Part shown: piece after piece, positions 18,468 to 27,762 of the stretch | Position numbering within the stretch: position 1 is the first letter of the stretch | Layout: the number at the start of each line of letters is the position of its first letter | Assembly (NCBI RefSeq): GCF_029223185.1 | Contig: NZ_JARHUG010000019.1 | Span: 1 to 64,000, forward strand | Length of the DNA stretch: 64,000 nt | Reading direction: 5' to 3' | Source of the DNA: Aliiglaciecola sp. CAU 1673 | GTDB lineage: Bacteria; Pseudomonadota; Gammaproteobacteria; Enterobacterales; Alteromonadaceae | Position numbers and translations under genes: made by a program | Notes under the pieces: model-generated | Told to the model about the DNA's origin: nothing | Database searches by the model: none | The model's input: only the letters and a program-made list of their open reading frames with translations

Positions 18468-19787
18468 ATGGAAACCACCATGACAAGCACACCCAAGACG
18501 AGCAGCCTGATGCCGATGCTGATCATCGGCTCGTTGTTTTTTATTTTTGGTTTTGTCACCTGGCTAAATGGGGCGCTGATCCCCTTTTTACAGATTGTCT
18601 GTCAGTTAACCGAGACCCAATCCCTGTTCGTGGCCTTCTCCTTTTATATCGCCTATACGGTGATGGCGCTGCCCATGGCGGCGGTGCTGGAGCGCACCGG
18701 CTATAAAAACGGCATGAGCATTGGCCTTGGCCTGATTGCCCTGGGCTGTTTGGGCTTTATTCCGGCGGCCATGAGTCAAACCTTTGCCCTGTTCTTGCTG
18801 GCCCAATTTGTGGTGGGCACCGGACTGACCATACTGCAAACCGCCTCCAACCCTTATATCGTGCATATTGGCCCGCAGGAAAGCGCCGCCGCACGTATTT
18901 CGGTGATGGGCTTGCTTAACAAGGGCGCCGGGGTGATCGCGCCAATCGTCTTTACTGCTTTGGTGCTCGGTGATTTTTCCGGGATAAGCGCCAAGTCTGT
19001 CTCTGAGATGGCGCCGGCTGAGCGCCTGGCACAAATAGAGGCGCTGGCAGACGGCCTGATCCTGCCCTATTTAGGCATGGCCATCGCCCTCTCCTTACTG
19101 GCCTTGTTGCTGCGCGCCTCACCCTTGCCGGAATTGGCTATTGAAGAACCCAGTTTGCTCGATGCCGGTCTCGGCGAAAAGCAATCCATATTGCATTTCC
19201 CGCAACTGGTATTAGGCGCCCTTACCCTGTTTTGCTATGTAGGTGTGGAAGTGATTGCCGGGGATACCATAGGTTTGTTTGGCTCTAAGCTTGGGGTCGA
19301 AAATGCCACTTCGCTGACTTCCTATACCATGGCGTTTATGGTGCTGGGTTATCTGCTGGGACTTGCTCTTATCCCACGCTTTATCCGTCAGGAGCAGGCC
19401 CTGGCGGCCTCGGCCATCGGCGGCATCCTGTTGTCGGTAGCGGTGGTCACCAGTAGTCCTGAGAGTACCTGGGTGTCCAGCCTGCTGTGGGGCTGGTTGG
19501 GATTACCCGAACTGCCCAATACCGTGGCCTTTGTGGCACTGCTCGGCTTTGCTAATGCCCTGGTATGGCCGGCCGTGTGGCCACTGGCGTTAAAGGATTT
19601 AGGTAAATTTACCGCCAAGGGCTCGGCACTGCTGATTATGGGTATTGCCGGCGGTGCGGTGCTGCCGCTGATGTATGGGGTGCTCTCCGATACCCTGTCT
19701 AATCAGCAGGCTTACTGGATGATGCTGCCCTGCTACGGCTTTATCCTGTATTTCGCCCTGCTGGGCCACAAAAAACGGGCCTGGTAA
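18468..19787 (+). CDS. nagP: GlcNAc:H+/cation symporter NagP, FucP-like MFS
   Basis: 439 residues with about 12 membrane segments. The start F-I-F-G-F-V-T-W-L-N-G-A-L-I-P-F and Q-T-A-S-N-P-Y-I are hallmarks of FucP/glucose-galactose-type MFS permeases, which include NagP of Shewanella and Xanthomonas. ATG 18468 is preferred over a further-upstream TTG because AAGG lies 8 bases before it and it begins right after nagA. It would carry GlcNAc across the inner membrane. Confidence 0.9.
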   Translation: METTMTSTPKTSSLMPMLIIGSLFFIFGFVTWLNGALIPFLQIVCQLTETQSLFVAFSFYIAYTVMALPMAAVLERTGYKNGMSIGLGLIALGCLGFIPAAMSQTFALFLLAQFVVGTGLTILQTASNPYIVHIGPQESAAARISVMGLLNKGAGVIAPIVFTALVLGDFSGISAKSVSEMAPAERLAQIEALADGLILPYLGMAIALSLLALLLRASPLPELAIEEPSLLDAGLGEKQSILHFPQLVLGALTLFCYVGVEVIAGDTIGLFGSKLGVENATSLTSYTMAFMVLGYLLGLALIPRFIRQEQALAASAIGGILLSVAVVTSSPESTWVSSLLWGWLGLPELPNTVAFVALLGFANALVWPAVWPLALKDLGKFTAKGSALLIMGIAGGAVLPLMYGVLSDTLSNQQAYWMMLPCYGFILYFALLGHKKRAW

Positions 19788-20852
19788 ATGGCCCGTGACT
19801 TGAGCCTGGATGCCTTTCGCGGCCTGACATTGGCGGCCATGATCCTGGTTAATACGCCAGGCTCCTGGGTCCATGTGTATCCTCCGCTTTTGCATGCCAA
19901 ATGGCATGGCCTGACGCCTACGGATTTGGTTTTCCCCTTCTTCCTGTTTATAGTGGGGGCCGCCATTTTCCATGCTTTTTCCCGTTTGCCACCAGGCCAA
20001 GTTCCCTTGGTTAAAATCGCCAAACGCACGCTGCTTTTATTTGCCATCGGTGTGTTTTTAAATCTGTTCCCTTTTAACCAAAGCCCCGAGGATTGGCGGG
20101 TAATGGGGGTATTGCAGCGTATTGCCCTGTGTTATGGGGCCGTGGCGCTTATGGTCTGTTATTTTCCCAAAAAAGCCCTGTGGCCCGCTGCTGCGGTGTT
20201 ACTTATCGCCTATCAGCTTTTAATGCTGACACAAGCAAATCCCTGGAGTCTGGAAGGTAATCTGGTGCGTGAACTGGATCTGTGGTTGTTTGGTGCTACC
20301 CATCTGTATCAGGGCTTTGGCATTGCCTTCGACCCCGAGGGGTTGCTAAGTACCCTGCCCGCAATAGTGACCACCTTATTGGGTTATCAGGTCGCAGCCA
20401 TGCTAAGTCGCTGCCAAACCAGCTCCACGAAGATCCGGTACTTGCTGTATTGGAGCGCCTTATTGGTACTTTTGGGTTTGCTGTGGCCATCGCCAGTCAA
20501 TAAGGCCTTATGGACTCCGGCCTATGTATTGCTTAGTGGTGGCTTTGCCTGCTTGCTGTTGGCCATACTGGAATGGCTACGGGAGAGCCTGGGGATGGTT
20601 AAAGCCCAGCAGTGGATGGTGATCTATGGCAGCAATCCACTGTTCATCTACGTGTTGTCCTCCTTGTGGGTGGATTGCCTTATTCACCTGATTAAATTCG
20701 ATGGCACCAATGCCTATCGCTTTGGCTTTAACGCCCTTGGCCAGATATTCAGTCCCATTAATGCCTCCCTGGCTTTTGCCCTGACTACCGTGGCACTTTT
20801 CTATGTTCTCTCCCGGTGGCTGTACCGGCGGCAGATCTTTATCAAGCTTTAG
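19788..20852 (+). CDS. nagX: NagX, HGSNAT/DUF5009-type membrane protein
   Basis: 354 residues with about ten membrane segments. L-S-L-D-A-F-R-G-L-T near residue 4, then L-T-P-T-D-L-V-F-P-F-F-L-F-I-V-G-A-A, are the DUF5009 signature related to heparan-alpha-glucosaminide N-acetyltransferase. NagX is a regular member of Nag operons; its role is not settled and may be transport or transacetylation. Its ATG directly follows the nagP stop (TAAATG). The last 11 bases overlap the convergent copS 3' end. Confidence 0.87.
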   Translation: MARDLSLDAFRGLTLAAMILVNTPGSWVHVYPPLLHAKWHGLTPTDLVFPFFLFIVGAAIFHAFSRLPPGQVPLVKIAKRTLLLFAIGVFLNLFPFNQSPEDWRVMGVLQRIALCYGAVALMVCYFPKKALWPAAAVLLIAYQLLMLTQANPWSLEGNLVRELDLWLFGATHLYQGFGIAFDPEGLLSTLPAIVTTLLGYQVAAMLSRCQTSSTKIRYLLYWSALLVLLGLLWPSPVNKALWTPAYVLLSGGFACLLLAILEWLRESLGMVKAQQWMVIYGSNPLFIYVLSSLWVDCLIHLIKFDGTNAYRFGFNALGQIFSPINASLAFALTTVALFYVLSRWLYRRQIFIKL

Positions 20853-22227
20853 GGAAAACCAGCCTGAACTTGGTCTTATCCGTGTCGGATTCCACGCTAA
20901 TCGTTCCTTGGTGAAGTTCGACGATGGATTTCACTAAGGCCAATCCCAGCCCCGAGCCTTCAGTTTGCCTTTTTCTGGCGGGATCCACTTGGTAAAAACG
21001 GTCAAACAAATGAGCAAGTTGCTGCTTTTCAATCACATCACCTTGGTTAATGACGACAATAGCAACCTGACCATCTGATTCCAACAACTCCACCTGCACA
21101 ATGGAATTGGGTCTGGCATGGCGAATGGCATTGCTAAGCAAATTGCTAAGGGCGCGCTGCAACATACCTTTATCGCCTTCAAATTGGCAGTTACCAATAC
21201 GTTTGATGTGAACGCCTTTTTCATCGGCCAACAAACCGAGATATTCTATCAGCTTGTCGACTTCATCGGCTAAAATCAATGGCCGAAGGTCAAGCTGCAC
21301 CAGGCCATTGTCGGTTTTGGCCAGCCACAACATGTCGTTGACCATCGTGATCAACCTCTCGATTTCTTCAAGGTTGGAATACAGAATTTCCTGATATTCA
21401 TCGCTAGTTCTCGCCTGGCTGAGGGACACTTGGGTCTGCATGGCTAATGCCGTTAGCGGGGTGCGCAGTTCGTGCGCGATATCGGCAGAGAAACTGGATA
21501 ATCGCCTGAAGCCGGATTCGACTTCGCTGATCATTCGATTAAAAGATTGCACCAGGGGAGAAAGTTCCACAGGCACCCGGCCAGGTTCCAGCCTCAGGTG
21601 CAATTTGTCGGTATTGACATTACCAATCTGCCTGGTGAGATGTCGAAGCGGCTGTAAACCAAAATGTATGGCCAACCAACCTATTGCCAACGTAAGCAAC
21701 CAAACCAAAATCAGTGTGCCCCAAAGAGCATGATGGAGGTCTTTGAGAAATTGCATATGAAATCCGATATTCCGTGCAAGCAGCACTTTACCCTTTTGCC
21801 CCCAGGGGAGTTGGACCTCTCTGTGAACCCCGCGTAGATGCAGGTCATGTTCTTTCCAGGTCTTGGTTTCAGGTGGTTCCAAGCTATCTACTGACAAGCC
21901 TTGAAAAGGGGCAAAAGCAATATCATGATTACGATAGATTAATTGATTCTGCTCATCAAAAACCCCGTAAAACATCCCATGATGGCCAATTACCGCATTG
22001 GAAAGCGCTCCCTCGAGTTTGCTCCTTGGTTCATATTGGTCGAAATCATTTAGGATCTTTTGTACCGAATCTCTTACCACCAACAGCTCTTCCAAGTCCT
22101 GTTGCCTGAAGTGGTCTTTTACCTGTTTATCGATTACCAGGCCCAAAAAAATAAAACAAAGTAACAAAGCACTGCCAACCAACAACAGCATTCTCCCTGC
22201 CAGGGAAAGGGCTCCAGACTTTGCCAT
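20842..22227 (-). CDS. copS: Heavy-metal sensor histidine kinase CopS/CusS
   Basis: 461 residues: membrane segment about 15-35, periplasmic sensor loop, second membrane segment about 165-190, HAMP, HisKA with phosphorylated His in D-I-A-H-E-L-R-T-P-L, N-box N-L-L-S-N-A-I-R-H, and G-box G-S-G-L-G-L-A-L-V-K. This matches the copper/silver-sensing kinase family. ATG 22227 follows GGAAG and the copR stop by one base; an ATG at 22242 inside copR is the alternative. It pairs with CopR. Confidence 0.9.
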   Translation of the reverse strand: MAKSGALSLAGRMLLLVGSALLLCFIFLGLVIDKQVKDHFRQQDLEELLVVRDSVQKILNDFDQYEPRSKLEGALSNAVIGHHGMFYGVFDEQNQLIYRNHDIAFAPFQGLSVDSLEPPETKTWKEHDLHLRGVHREVQLPWGQKGKVLLARNIGFHMQFLKDLHHALWGTLILVWLLTLAIGWLAIHFGLQPLRHLTRQIGNVNTDKLHLRLEPGRVPVELSPLVQSFNRMISEVESGFRRLSSFSADIAHELRTPLTALAMQTQVSLSQARTSDEYQEILYSNLEEIERLITMVNDMLWLAKTDNGLVQLDLRPLILADEVDKLIEYLGLLADEKGVHIKRIGNCQFEGDKGMLQRALSNLLSNAIRHARPNSIVQVELLESDGQVAIVVINQGDVIEKQQLAHLFDRFYQVDPARKRQTEGSGLGLALVKSIVELHQGTISVESDTDKTKFRLVFPKA

Positions 22228-22228
22228 A

Positions 22229-22906
22229 TCAGGCTTCCACATCCAGTTTATAACCTACTCCCCTTACGGTGTGGATGAGCTTTAATTCATAGGGATCATC
22301 CACTTTCGCCCTCAGACGCCTAATGGCCACATCAATGACATTAGTATCACTGTCGAAATTCATATCCCAGACTTGCGAAGCAATTGACGAGCGCGTGAGT
22401 ACTTCACCACGATGCCTTGCCAGCAGTTCAAGCAGGGCAAACTCTTTGTTGGTCAGATTTAGTCGCTGTTGGTGGCGAAAGGCTTTGTGTTTAGGCAGAT
22501 CTAACATCAGATCTTCTATCTCAAGCCTGTCGGGTTGACTTTGTTTAGCTCCCCTGCGCAACAAGGTGCGCACTCTGGCGAGTAATTCGGCAAAGGCAAA
22601 AGGTTTCACCAAATAGTCGTCGGCACCGGCTTCCAAGCCATTGATTTTGTCTTCCAACCGGTCTCTGGCCGTTAAAAACATCACCGGAACATCTGCGTCT
22701 TTTTCACGTATGCGTTTCAGAATTTGCCAACCATTAATGTCCGGCAGCATCACATCAAGGATCACCAAATCAAAAACTTCGCTGGCGGCAAAATGATAAC
22801 CGTCTAATCCGTTGCGACACAGCTGCACAAGGAAACCAGCCTCTTCCAGTCCTTTTTTCAAGTAGTCGCCAATCTTTACTTCATCCTCAATTACCAGTAG
22901 TCGCAT
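22229..22906 (-). CDS. copR: Copper response regulator CopR/CusR
   Basis: 225 residues: a receiver domain (L-L-V-I-E-D-E, phosphorylated Asp in [10 protein letters not shown], conserved Lys in L-V-K-P-F) and an OmpR-type winged-helix output domain ([13 protein letters not shown]). It is divergent from the copper genes and probably activates copA-copB. ATG 22906 is chosen over GTG 22921 by homology; neither has a strong Shine-Dalgarno. Confidence 0.9.
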   Translation of the reverse strand: MRLLVIEDEVKIGDYLKKGLEEAGFLVQLCRNGLDGYHFAASEVFDLVILDVMLPDINGWQILKRIREKDADVPVMFLTARDRLEDKINGLEAGADDYLVKPFAFAELLARVRTLLRRGAKQSQPDRLEIEDLMLDLPKHKAFRHQQRLNLTNKEFALLELLARHRGEVLTRSSIASQVWDMNFDSDTNVIDVAIRRLRAKVDDPYELKLIHTVRGVGYKLDVEA

Positions 22907-22950
22907 AGCATCTGTCGTCACTTGAATATGTTTTCCACACTAGCAGTGAA

Positions 22951-23001
22951 TGCCGTCATCTGCATTACCGCTTCATTACATCTTTGTCATCTTGCCGTCA
23001 T
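22951..23001. promoter_or_regulatory. Direct repeats, possible CopR site
   Basis: TGCCGTCAT occurs at 22951-22959 and again at 22993-23001, 42 bases or four helical turns apart. A further TTTGTCAT lies at 22983-22990. They lie between copR and copA, where OmpR-type regulators usually bind direct repeats. Confidence 0.35.
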
Positions 23002-23061
23002 GTCACTGTCAGCCCACAGACACTAAGCTTTAGGAATTCTCAGCATCCAAGAGTCAACAAG

Positions 23062-24870
23062 GTGACCGACAACTGCTTTCCTAATCTTCCCCGCCGACGG
23101 TTTGTGCAAGGGCTGGTTTCCGGCTCGGTGGCATTGAGTTTAGGCCTACCGGGAGCGGTGGTTGCCGGCCCCGGAACAGTCTATGGGACACAAAGTCCGG
23201 CTACCCTCACGGGCACGGAATTTGATTTGGTGATAGACGAAACGCCGGTAAATTTTACCGGACAAAGCCGTATGGCCACTACCATAAACGGCTCGATTCC
23301 CGCCCCTACCCTAGTCTGGAAAGAGGGTGAGACTGTCACCTTACGGGTTAAAAACCAGATGAATAAACCCACCTCCATCCACTGGCACGGCATCATTCTG
23401 CCTTATCAGATGGACGGCGTACCCGGCATCAGCTTTGCCGGTATCGCCCCCGGACAAACCTTCACTTATCAGTTTAAGGTCCAGCAAAACGGCACCTATT
23501 GGTATCACTCCCATACCGGCTTTCAGGAAATGACCGGCATGTACGGCGCCATTATCATCCTGCCCGGACAGGCTGAATCTGCCAAGGCTGACAGGGATTT
23601 TGTGGTGCAGCTTTCCGATTGGACCGACGAAGATCCCATGGCGGTGTTTGCCAAACTTAAGCAGCAAAGCGATTACTACAATTACAACCAGCCCACGGTG
23701 CGGGATTTCTTTGCCGATATGTCCCGTTACGGATTAAGTGATGCGTTGGCCATGCGCAAAATGTGGAATGAAATGCGCATGAATCCGACGGATTTGGCCG
23801 ATCTTTCTGCCTCCACGTTAACCTTTTTACTTAACGGCCAACCTGCCAACGGCAACTGGACAGGCATTTTTAAACCCGGTGAAACCATCAAGTTGCGTTT
23901 TATCAACGGCGCCAGCAACAGCTTTTTCGATGTGCGTATTCCCGGCCTTAAGATGACCGTGATCGCTGCCGACGGTCAGGATTTGGAGCCGGTCAGCGTA
24001 GATGAATTCCGCTTTGGTCCGGGTGAAACCTACGATGTGCTGGTAAAGCCCAGCGACGATGCGCACACTATCTTTGCCCAATCCATGGATCGCACTGGCT
24101 ACGCCAAAGGCACCCTGGCGGTGCAAGCCGGCCTCAGTGCGCCGGTGCCTATGCTGGATAAGCCTCAATGGCTGACCATGGAGGATATGATGGGCAAGAT
24201 GCAGCACGCCGGACACAGTATGGACGGACACGCACAACATCAAAGTGCACAACGCGGCGAGCATGATAAGCATAAGATGCATGGCGCCATGGCCATGGAT
24301 CACAGCCAACACAAAATGGCCCACAATCCACTGCGAAAACCTTCCCAGTCGGTTCGCCATGCTCGCACCGAATATGGTCCGTCAGTGGATATGCGGTTGG
24401 ATATGCCGCGTACCAATCTGGACGATCCGGGCATAGGTCTTCGTGACAATCAGCGCCGGGTGCTGACCCTGGCCGACCAAAGAAGCCGTGCTGACGTGCT
24501 CGATGACAAACGTATACCTGACACCGAGATTGAGTTGCACCTGACCGGTAATATGGAGCGTTACAGTTGGTCTATCGATGGCCTGGAGTTTGGCCAGAGT
24601 ACGCCAGTGTTTATGCCCCATGGTCAGCGTATCCGGGTGATCTTACAAAACGACACGATGATGACCCACCCCATGCACCTCCACGGTATGTGGAGTGATC
24701 TGGAAACGGACAACGGCGAGCTGTCGGCCAGGCGTCATACCATCCCGGTGCAGCCGGCCCAGCGCATTAGTTTTTTAACCACGCCACATGATCTGGGCCG
24801 TTGGGCCTGGCATTGTCATTTGCTGTTTCATATGGACGCGGGCATGTTCCGCGAGGTGGTGGTGGCATGA
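23062..24870 (+). CDS. copA: Multicopper oxidase CopA, periplasmic
   Basis: 602 residues with a Tat signal (P-R-R-R-F-V-Q-G followed by a hydrophobic run) and three cupredoxin domains. Copper ligands are visible in S-I-H-W-H-G, Y-W-Y-H-S-H, H-P-M-H-L-H-G and W-A-W-H-C-H-L-L-F-H-M. A Met/His-rich insert lies at about residues 375-430. It is the PcoA/CopA type that oxidises and stores copper in the periplasm. GTG 23062, preceded by AAGAG, is preferred over the longer frame from 22984, which would put the putative CopR sites inside the gene. Confidence 0.9.
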   Translation: MTDNCFPNLPRRRFVQGLVSGSVALSLGLPGAVVAGPGTVYGTQSPATLTGTEFDLVIDETPVNFTGQSRMATTINGSIPAPTLVWKEGETVTLRVKNQMNKPTSIHWHGIILPYQMDGVPGISFAGIAPGQTFTYQFKVQQNGTYWYHSHTGFQEMTGMYGAIIILPGQAESAKADRDFVVQLSDWTDEDPMAVFAKLKQQSDYYNYNQPTVRDFFADMSRYGLSDALAMRKMWNEMRMNPTDLADLSASTLTFLLNGQPANGNWTGIFKPGETIKLRFINGASNSFFDVRIPGLKMTVIAADGQDLEPVSVDEFRFGPGETYDVLVKPSDDAHTIFAQSMDRTGYAKGTLAVQAGLSAPVPMLDKPQWLTMEDMMGKMQHAGHSMDGHAQHQSAQRGEHDKHKMHGAMAMDHSQHKMAHNPLRKPSQSVRHARTEYGPSVDMRLDMPRTNLDDPGIGLRDNQRRVLTLADQRSRADVLDDKRIPDTEIELHLTGNMERYSWSIDGLEFGQSTPVFMPHGQRIRVILQNDTMMTHPMHLHGMWSDLETDNGELSARRHTIPVQPAQRISFLTTPHDLGRWAWHCHLLFHMDAGMFREVVVA

Positions 24871-25763
24871 CAAGCCTGAAGAATGCAACGCTTAGTCTGG
24901 GTATTGGGCTGACACTCTTGGCCACGGCAGCACTGGGCCAGCAGGATCACAGTGCACATAGTGGGCACAGCATGACCGACAAGTCAGAACCGCCTGCAAT
25001 GGAGCATCGTGACATGCAAATGCAAGGCGGCGAAGCACCACCAGATGCAAGGGATCCCCATGCCTATTCAGGCGGCTTTACCCTGACAGAGGGGCCGTAT
25101 GCTATGCCAGCTCCGCGGCAACTGGTGCTGGCCGATGAACATATCTTCTGGTCTGTCATCGGTGATCGTTTCGAGTATGCCAGTAAAGGCGAAATTCTTG
25201 AATACGATCTCCAGGGCTGGGTTGGCACCACCTTCAACCGTTTAGTGATTAAGGCGGAAGGCGAATTGAGTAAGGGAGACTGGGAAGAAAGTCAAACCGA
25301 GTTTCTGTGGTCCAGGGCCCACACCGCTTATTTTGATGCCCAGATTGGGGTACGCCTGGATGTTTATGATGATGGTGAGAACCGAGAGTGGCTGGCCGCC
25401 GGACTGCAAGGCTTGGCCCCCTATTGGTTTGAGCTGGATGTGACCGCCTATTTGGGCAGCGGTGGACGCACGGCATTGGCACTGGAAGCCGAGTATGAGT
25501 TATTACTAAGCCAACGTTGGGTTTTACAACCCCGTGCAGAGCTGACCATTTACGGCAAGGATGATGTGGAAAACCACTTAGGTAGTGGTTTATCCAGTAG
25601 CGCGGTCGGCCTCAGATTACGTTATGAAGTGTCCCGCCAATTTGCGCCCTATGTTGGTATTGAGTGGCGCAACCAATATGGCAAAACCGAAGAATTTGCC
25701 GAAATCGGCAATGAAAAAGCGGATAGCACACGTTATGTGGCGGGTATCCGTTTCTGGTTCTAA
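24867..25763 (+). CDS. copB: Outer-membrane copper-resistance protein CopB
   Basis: 298 residues: signal peptide ending A-L-G, a His/Met-rich stretch (H-S-A-H-S-G-H-S-M), then a beta-barrel domain of the CopB/PcoB family ending in F-W-F. It starts as ATGA overlapping the copA stop, so the two are coupled. It is thought to bind or move copper at the outer membrane. Confidence 0.9.
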   Translation: MTSLKNATLSLGIGLTLLATAALGQQDHSAHSGHSMTDKSEPPAMEHRDMQMQGGEAPPDARDPHAYSGGFTLTEGPYAMPAPRQLVLADEHIFWSVIGDRFEYASKGEILEYDLQGWVGTTFNRLVIKAEGELSKGDWEESQTEFLWSRAHTAYFDAQIGVRLDVYDDGENREWLAAGLQGLAPYWFELDVTAYLGSGGRTALALEAEYELLLSQRWVLQPRAELTIYGKDDVENHLGSGLSSSAVGLRLRYEVSRQFAPYVGIEWRNQYGKTEEFAEIGNEKADSTRYVAGIRFWF

Positions 25764-25787
25764 TTAAGATTACTCTGGAGAAATACG

Positions 25788-26075
25788 ATGAAAACACTAC
25801 AACAACTTCTGTTCGTCGCTGGCTTGGCAGGCTTGTCTTTAACGGTCCAAGCCCATGATCCCAAAGAGCATATGAAAGACAGCGAAAAACCCAACTGTGA
25901 AGCCATGAAAGACATGGATCACGAGAAAATGGACATGAACAACCCGGTGCATCAGGCCATGATGAAAAAGTGCATGGCACAGATGCACGACATGGGTGAG
26001 ATGAAAGGCATGGAAGGCCAGGATCACAGCCAGCATAAGGATGCCGCTAAAGAAAAATCGGAACATCAACACTAA
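25788..26075 (+). CDS. Small Met/His-rich periplasmic copper-binding protein
   Basis: 95 residues: signal peptide ending V-Q-A, then a chain full of M, H, D, E and K (M-K-D-M-D-H-E-K-M-D-M and H-Q-A-M-M-K-K-C-M-A-Q-M-H) with two cysteines. No folded domain is recognised. Such proteins sit in cop operons and probably buffer periplasmic copper. A Shine-Dalgarno TCTGGAG precedes the ATG, and a G-C hairpin follows. Confidence 0.7.
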   Translation: MKTLQQLLFVAGLAGLSLTVQAHDPKEHMKDSEKPNCEAMKDMDHEKMDMNNPVHQAMMKKCMAQMHDMGEMKGMEGQDHSQHKDAAKEKSEHQH

Positions 26076-26085
26076 GGCCAACAAC

Positions 26086-26106
26086 GGGCCCCCTTTTTCG
26101 GGGCCC
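26086..26106 (+). terminator. Terminator-like hairpin after the Met-rich gene
   Basis: GGGCCCC (26086-26092) and GGGGCCC (26100-26106) form a 7-bp all-GC stem with loop CTTTTTC. The T-run lies in the loop, so termination is uncertain. Confidence 0.45.
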
Positions 26107-26130
26107 TAACTTCCCAAAGATTTGATTTTT

Positions 26131-26685
26131 ATGAACAAAAATACGTTTTCCTGCGCCAAGTGCCTGCTCGTTGTTATTCTGCTGATCCTGGCCGGGATAC
26201 TGGGCTTTGTTTACAGTGGTTGGTACCCCATCGGGGCCGATAACAAACACCATGCCTTGACCTATTGGGCCCTGGAAACCCTGCGTGAGCGCTCTATTGC
26301 CAGGGCCTCTGCAGATATCAGCGTGCCCGGGGATTTGGACAGCCCCGAACGATTGCTGGCCGGCGGTCCGGACTACCATGAAATGTGCTCCGGTTGCCAT
26401 TTACAGCCGGCGAAAGCGCAGAGCGACTTCACCCTGGGACTCTACCCTGCGCCGCCGAATCTGACCGAGGCCAAATCCGGCCAGATTTCAACAACAGAAA
26501 ATCAGCGCACCTTTTGGATCATCAAACATGGCATCAAGGCCTCGGGCATGCCGTCCTGGGCGCCAGGTCATGATGATGAGCGTATCTGGAGTATGGTGGC
26601 CTTTATTAATCGCTTACCGGAGTTATCAGCAAGCGAATATCAGATTTTAACCAGTCGTACTGACGACAACGGACATGCACATTAA
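26131..26685 (+). CDS. Membrane-anchored cytochrome c
   Basis: 184 residues with one N-terminal membrane segment (residues 9-28) and a class I cytochrome c domain. The heme motif is C-S-G-C-H near residue 88, and a likely axial Met is in A-S-G-M-P-S-W. ATG 26131 is preferred over TTG 26122. It lies in the copper island and may pass electrons in copper oxidation or be a stress-related electron carrier; no direct evidence decides. Confidence 0.8.
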   Translation: MNKNTFSCAKCLLVVILLILAGILGFVYSGWYPIGADNKHHALTYWALETLRERSIARASADISVPGDLDSPERLLAGGPDYHEMCSGCHLQPAKAQSDFTLGLYPAPPNLTEAKSGQISTTENQRTFWIIKHGIKASGMPSWAPGHDDERIWSMVAFINRLPELSASEYQILTSRTDDNGHAH

Positions 26686-26703
26686 AACAACAGGAGACAT
26701 GCA

Positions 26704-27168
26704 ATGTTAAAAACCATAAATGTATTGGCCTTAGCCCTACTGATGGCGTCCGCCAACGCCCACGAGCAAAACCCGGCACCGCAAGCCGGTCAATTCAGCG
26801 GGCTGGAAAGTGAAGCTGCCAAGGTCGTGCAAGCCTTTCACCAGGCACTGACCACTGGGAATGCCGAACAGGCCAAAACCCTGCTTGCCGACGATGTGGT
26901 GATTTATGAGGGTGGCGGTATCGAGCGTTCTGCTGCTGAATATGCCGCCCACCATATGCAGGCAGATATGAAATATCTGGCCGCCGTTCACAGCCAACCC
27001 CTGGAGCACCATGTGCAGGTCAATCAGGATAGCGCTTATTCGCTGTCTGTCAGTCATGTGACCGGCCAATACAAAGATAAGGAGGTTGATTATAAGGGGA
27101 TGGAAACCATGGTACTGGTGAAGACCGATGCTGGCTGGAAAATTAAGCATATTCACTGGTCAAACTGA
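26704..27168 (+). CDS. Secreted NTF2-like (SnoaL/DUF4440) protein
   Basis: 154 residues: signal peptide ending A-N-A, then an NTF2-like cone fold (V-V-Q-A-F-H-Q-A-L-T-T-G-N-A-E-Q-A-K-T-L followed by D-V-V-I-Y-E-G-G). The GAGACATGCA start region has GGAGA ahead of the ATG. Such proteins are often found in metal-resistance clusters, with unknown ligands. Confidence 0.75.
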   Translation: MLKTINVLALALLMASANAHEQNPAPQAGQFSGLESEAAKVVQAFHQALTTGNAEQAKTLLADDVVIYEGGGIERSAAEYAAHHMQADMKYLAAVHSQPLEHHVQVNQDSAYSLSVSHVTGQYKDKEVDYKGMETMVLVKTDAGWKIKHIHWSN

Positions 27169-27213
27169 ATGTAATCAGCAATATCTGGTGATTAAATATT
27201 TTAATAGTAAGGC

Positions 27214-27276
27214 TTGAGCTGTGAGCAACTCATAGGTTTAAAGTGAACCATAGATGCTCCAATGTGGAGTTATCAA
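27214..27276 (+). promoter_or_regulatory. Candidate MerR-type operator region
   Basis: The intergenic region holds TTGAGC (27214-27219), then TAAAGT (27239-27244) with 19-bp spacing as used by MerR activators, with TGAG-CAA-CTCA at 27222-27232 inside. A second dyad CTCC-AATGT-GGAG lies at 27257-27269. Which one is used cannot be decided. Confidence 0.3.
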
Positions 27277-27339
27277 CAGAGGATGTGTAGACCAGAACCA
27301 ATCTGAACCTTCCATCTAAATGACATGAGGATTAACACT

Positions 27340-27762
27340 ATGCAGGTTGCTCAGCTAGCCGACGCGCTGAATATCAGTCGCGATACGCTCAGGTACTATG
27401 TGCGAATTGGGCTTATCAGTCCCAACCGTAGCCAGGATAACGGCTATCAGCAGTTTGGTGCGCAAGATGTCAGGCGCATGAAATTCGTATTAAGCGCCAG
27501 GGCGCTGGGTTTTTCGCTGGACGATGTAAAACAGCTTTTGGCCGATGCCGACAAAGGTCAAAGCCCCTGCCCCCACGCTCGGGACATGATTGATAAACGC
27601 CTGGCGCAAATGGAGCAGCGCCTGGCGGATATGCAGCAGTTACTGGCACAGATGAAAGCCGCCAAAGCGGCTTGGTCAACGTTGCCTGATACCCCACCCA
27701 CAGGTCAGATGATTTGCCACTTAATCGAAGGCGTTAGCGCGAGAAAGGGAGAATCAGCATGA
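27340..27762 (+). CDS. MerR-family metal-responsive regulator
   Basis: 140 residues: an N-terminal MerR winged helix ([18 protein letters not shown]), a coiled coil (about 85-115), and possible metal ligands C-P-H near residue 78 and C-H near the end (M-I-C-H-L-I-E). ATG 27340, with TGAGGA 8 bases upstream, is preferred over ATG 27325. It overlaps the P-type ATPase start by ATGA, so it probably controls it in a CueR-like way. Confidence 0.87.
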   Translation: MQVAQLADALNISRDTLRYYVRIGLISPNRSQDNGYQQFGAQDVRRMKFVLSARALGFSLDDVKQLLADADKGQSPCPHARDMIDKRLAQMEQRLADMQQLLAQMKAAKAAWSTLPDTPPTGQMICHLIEGVSARKGESA

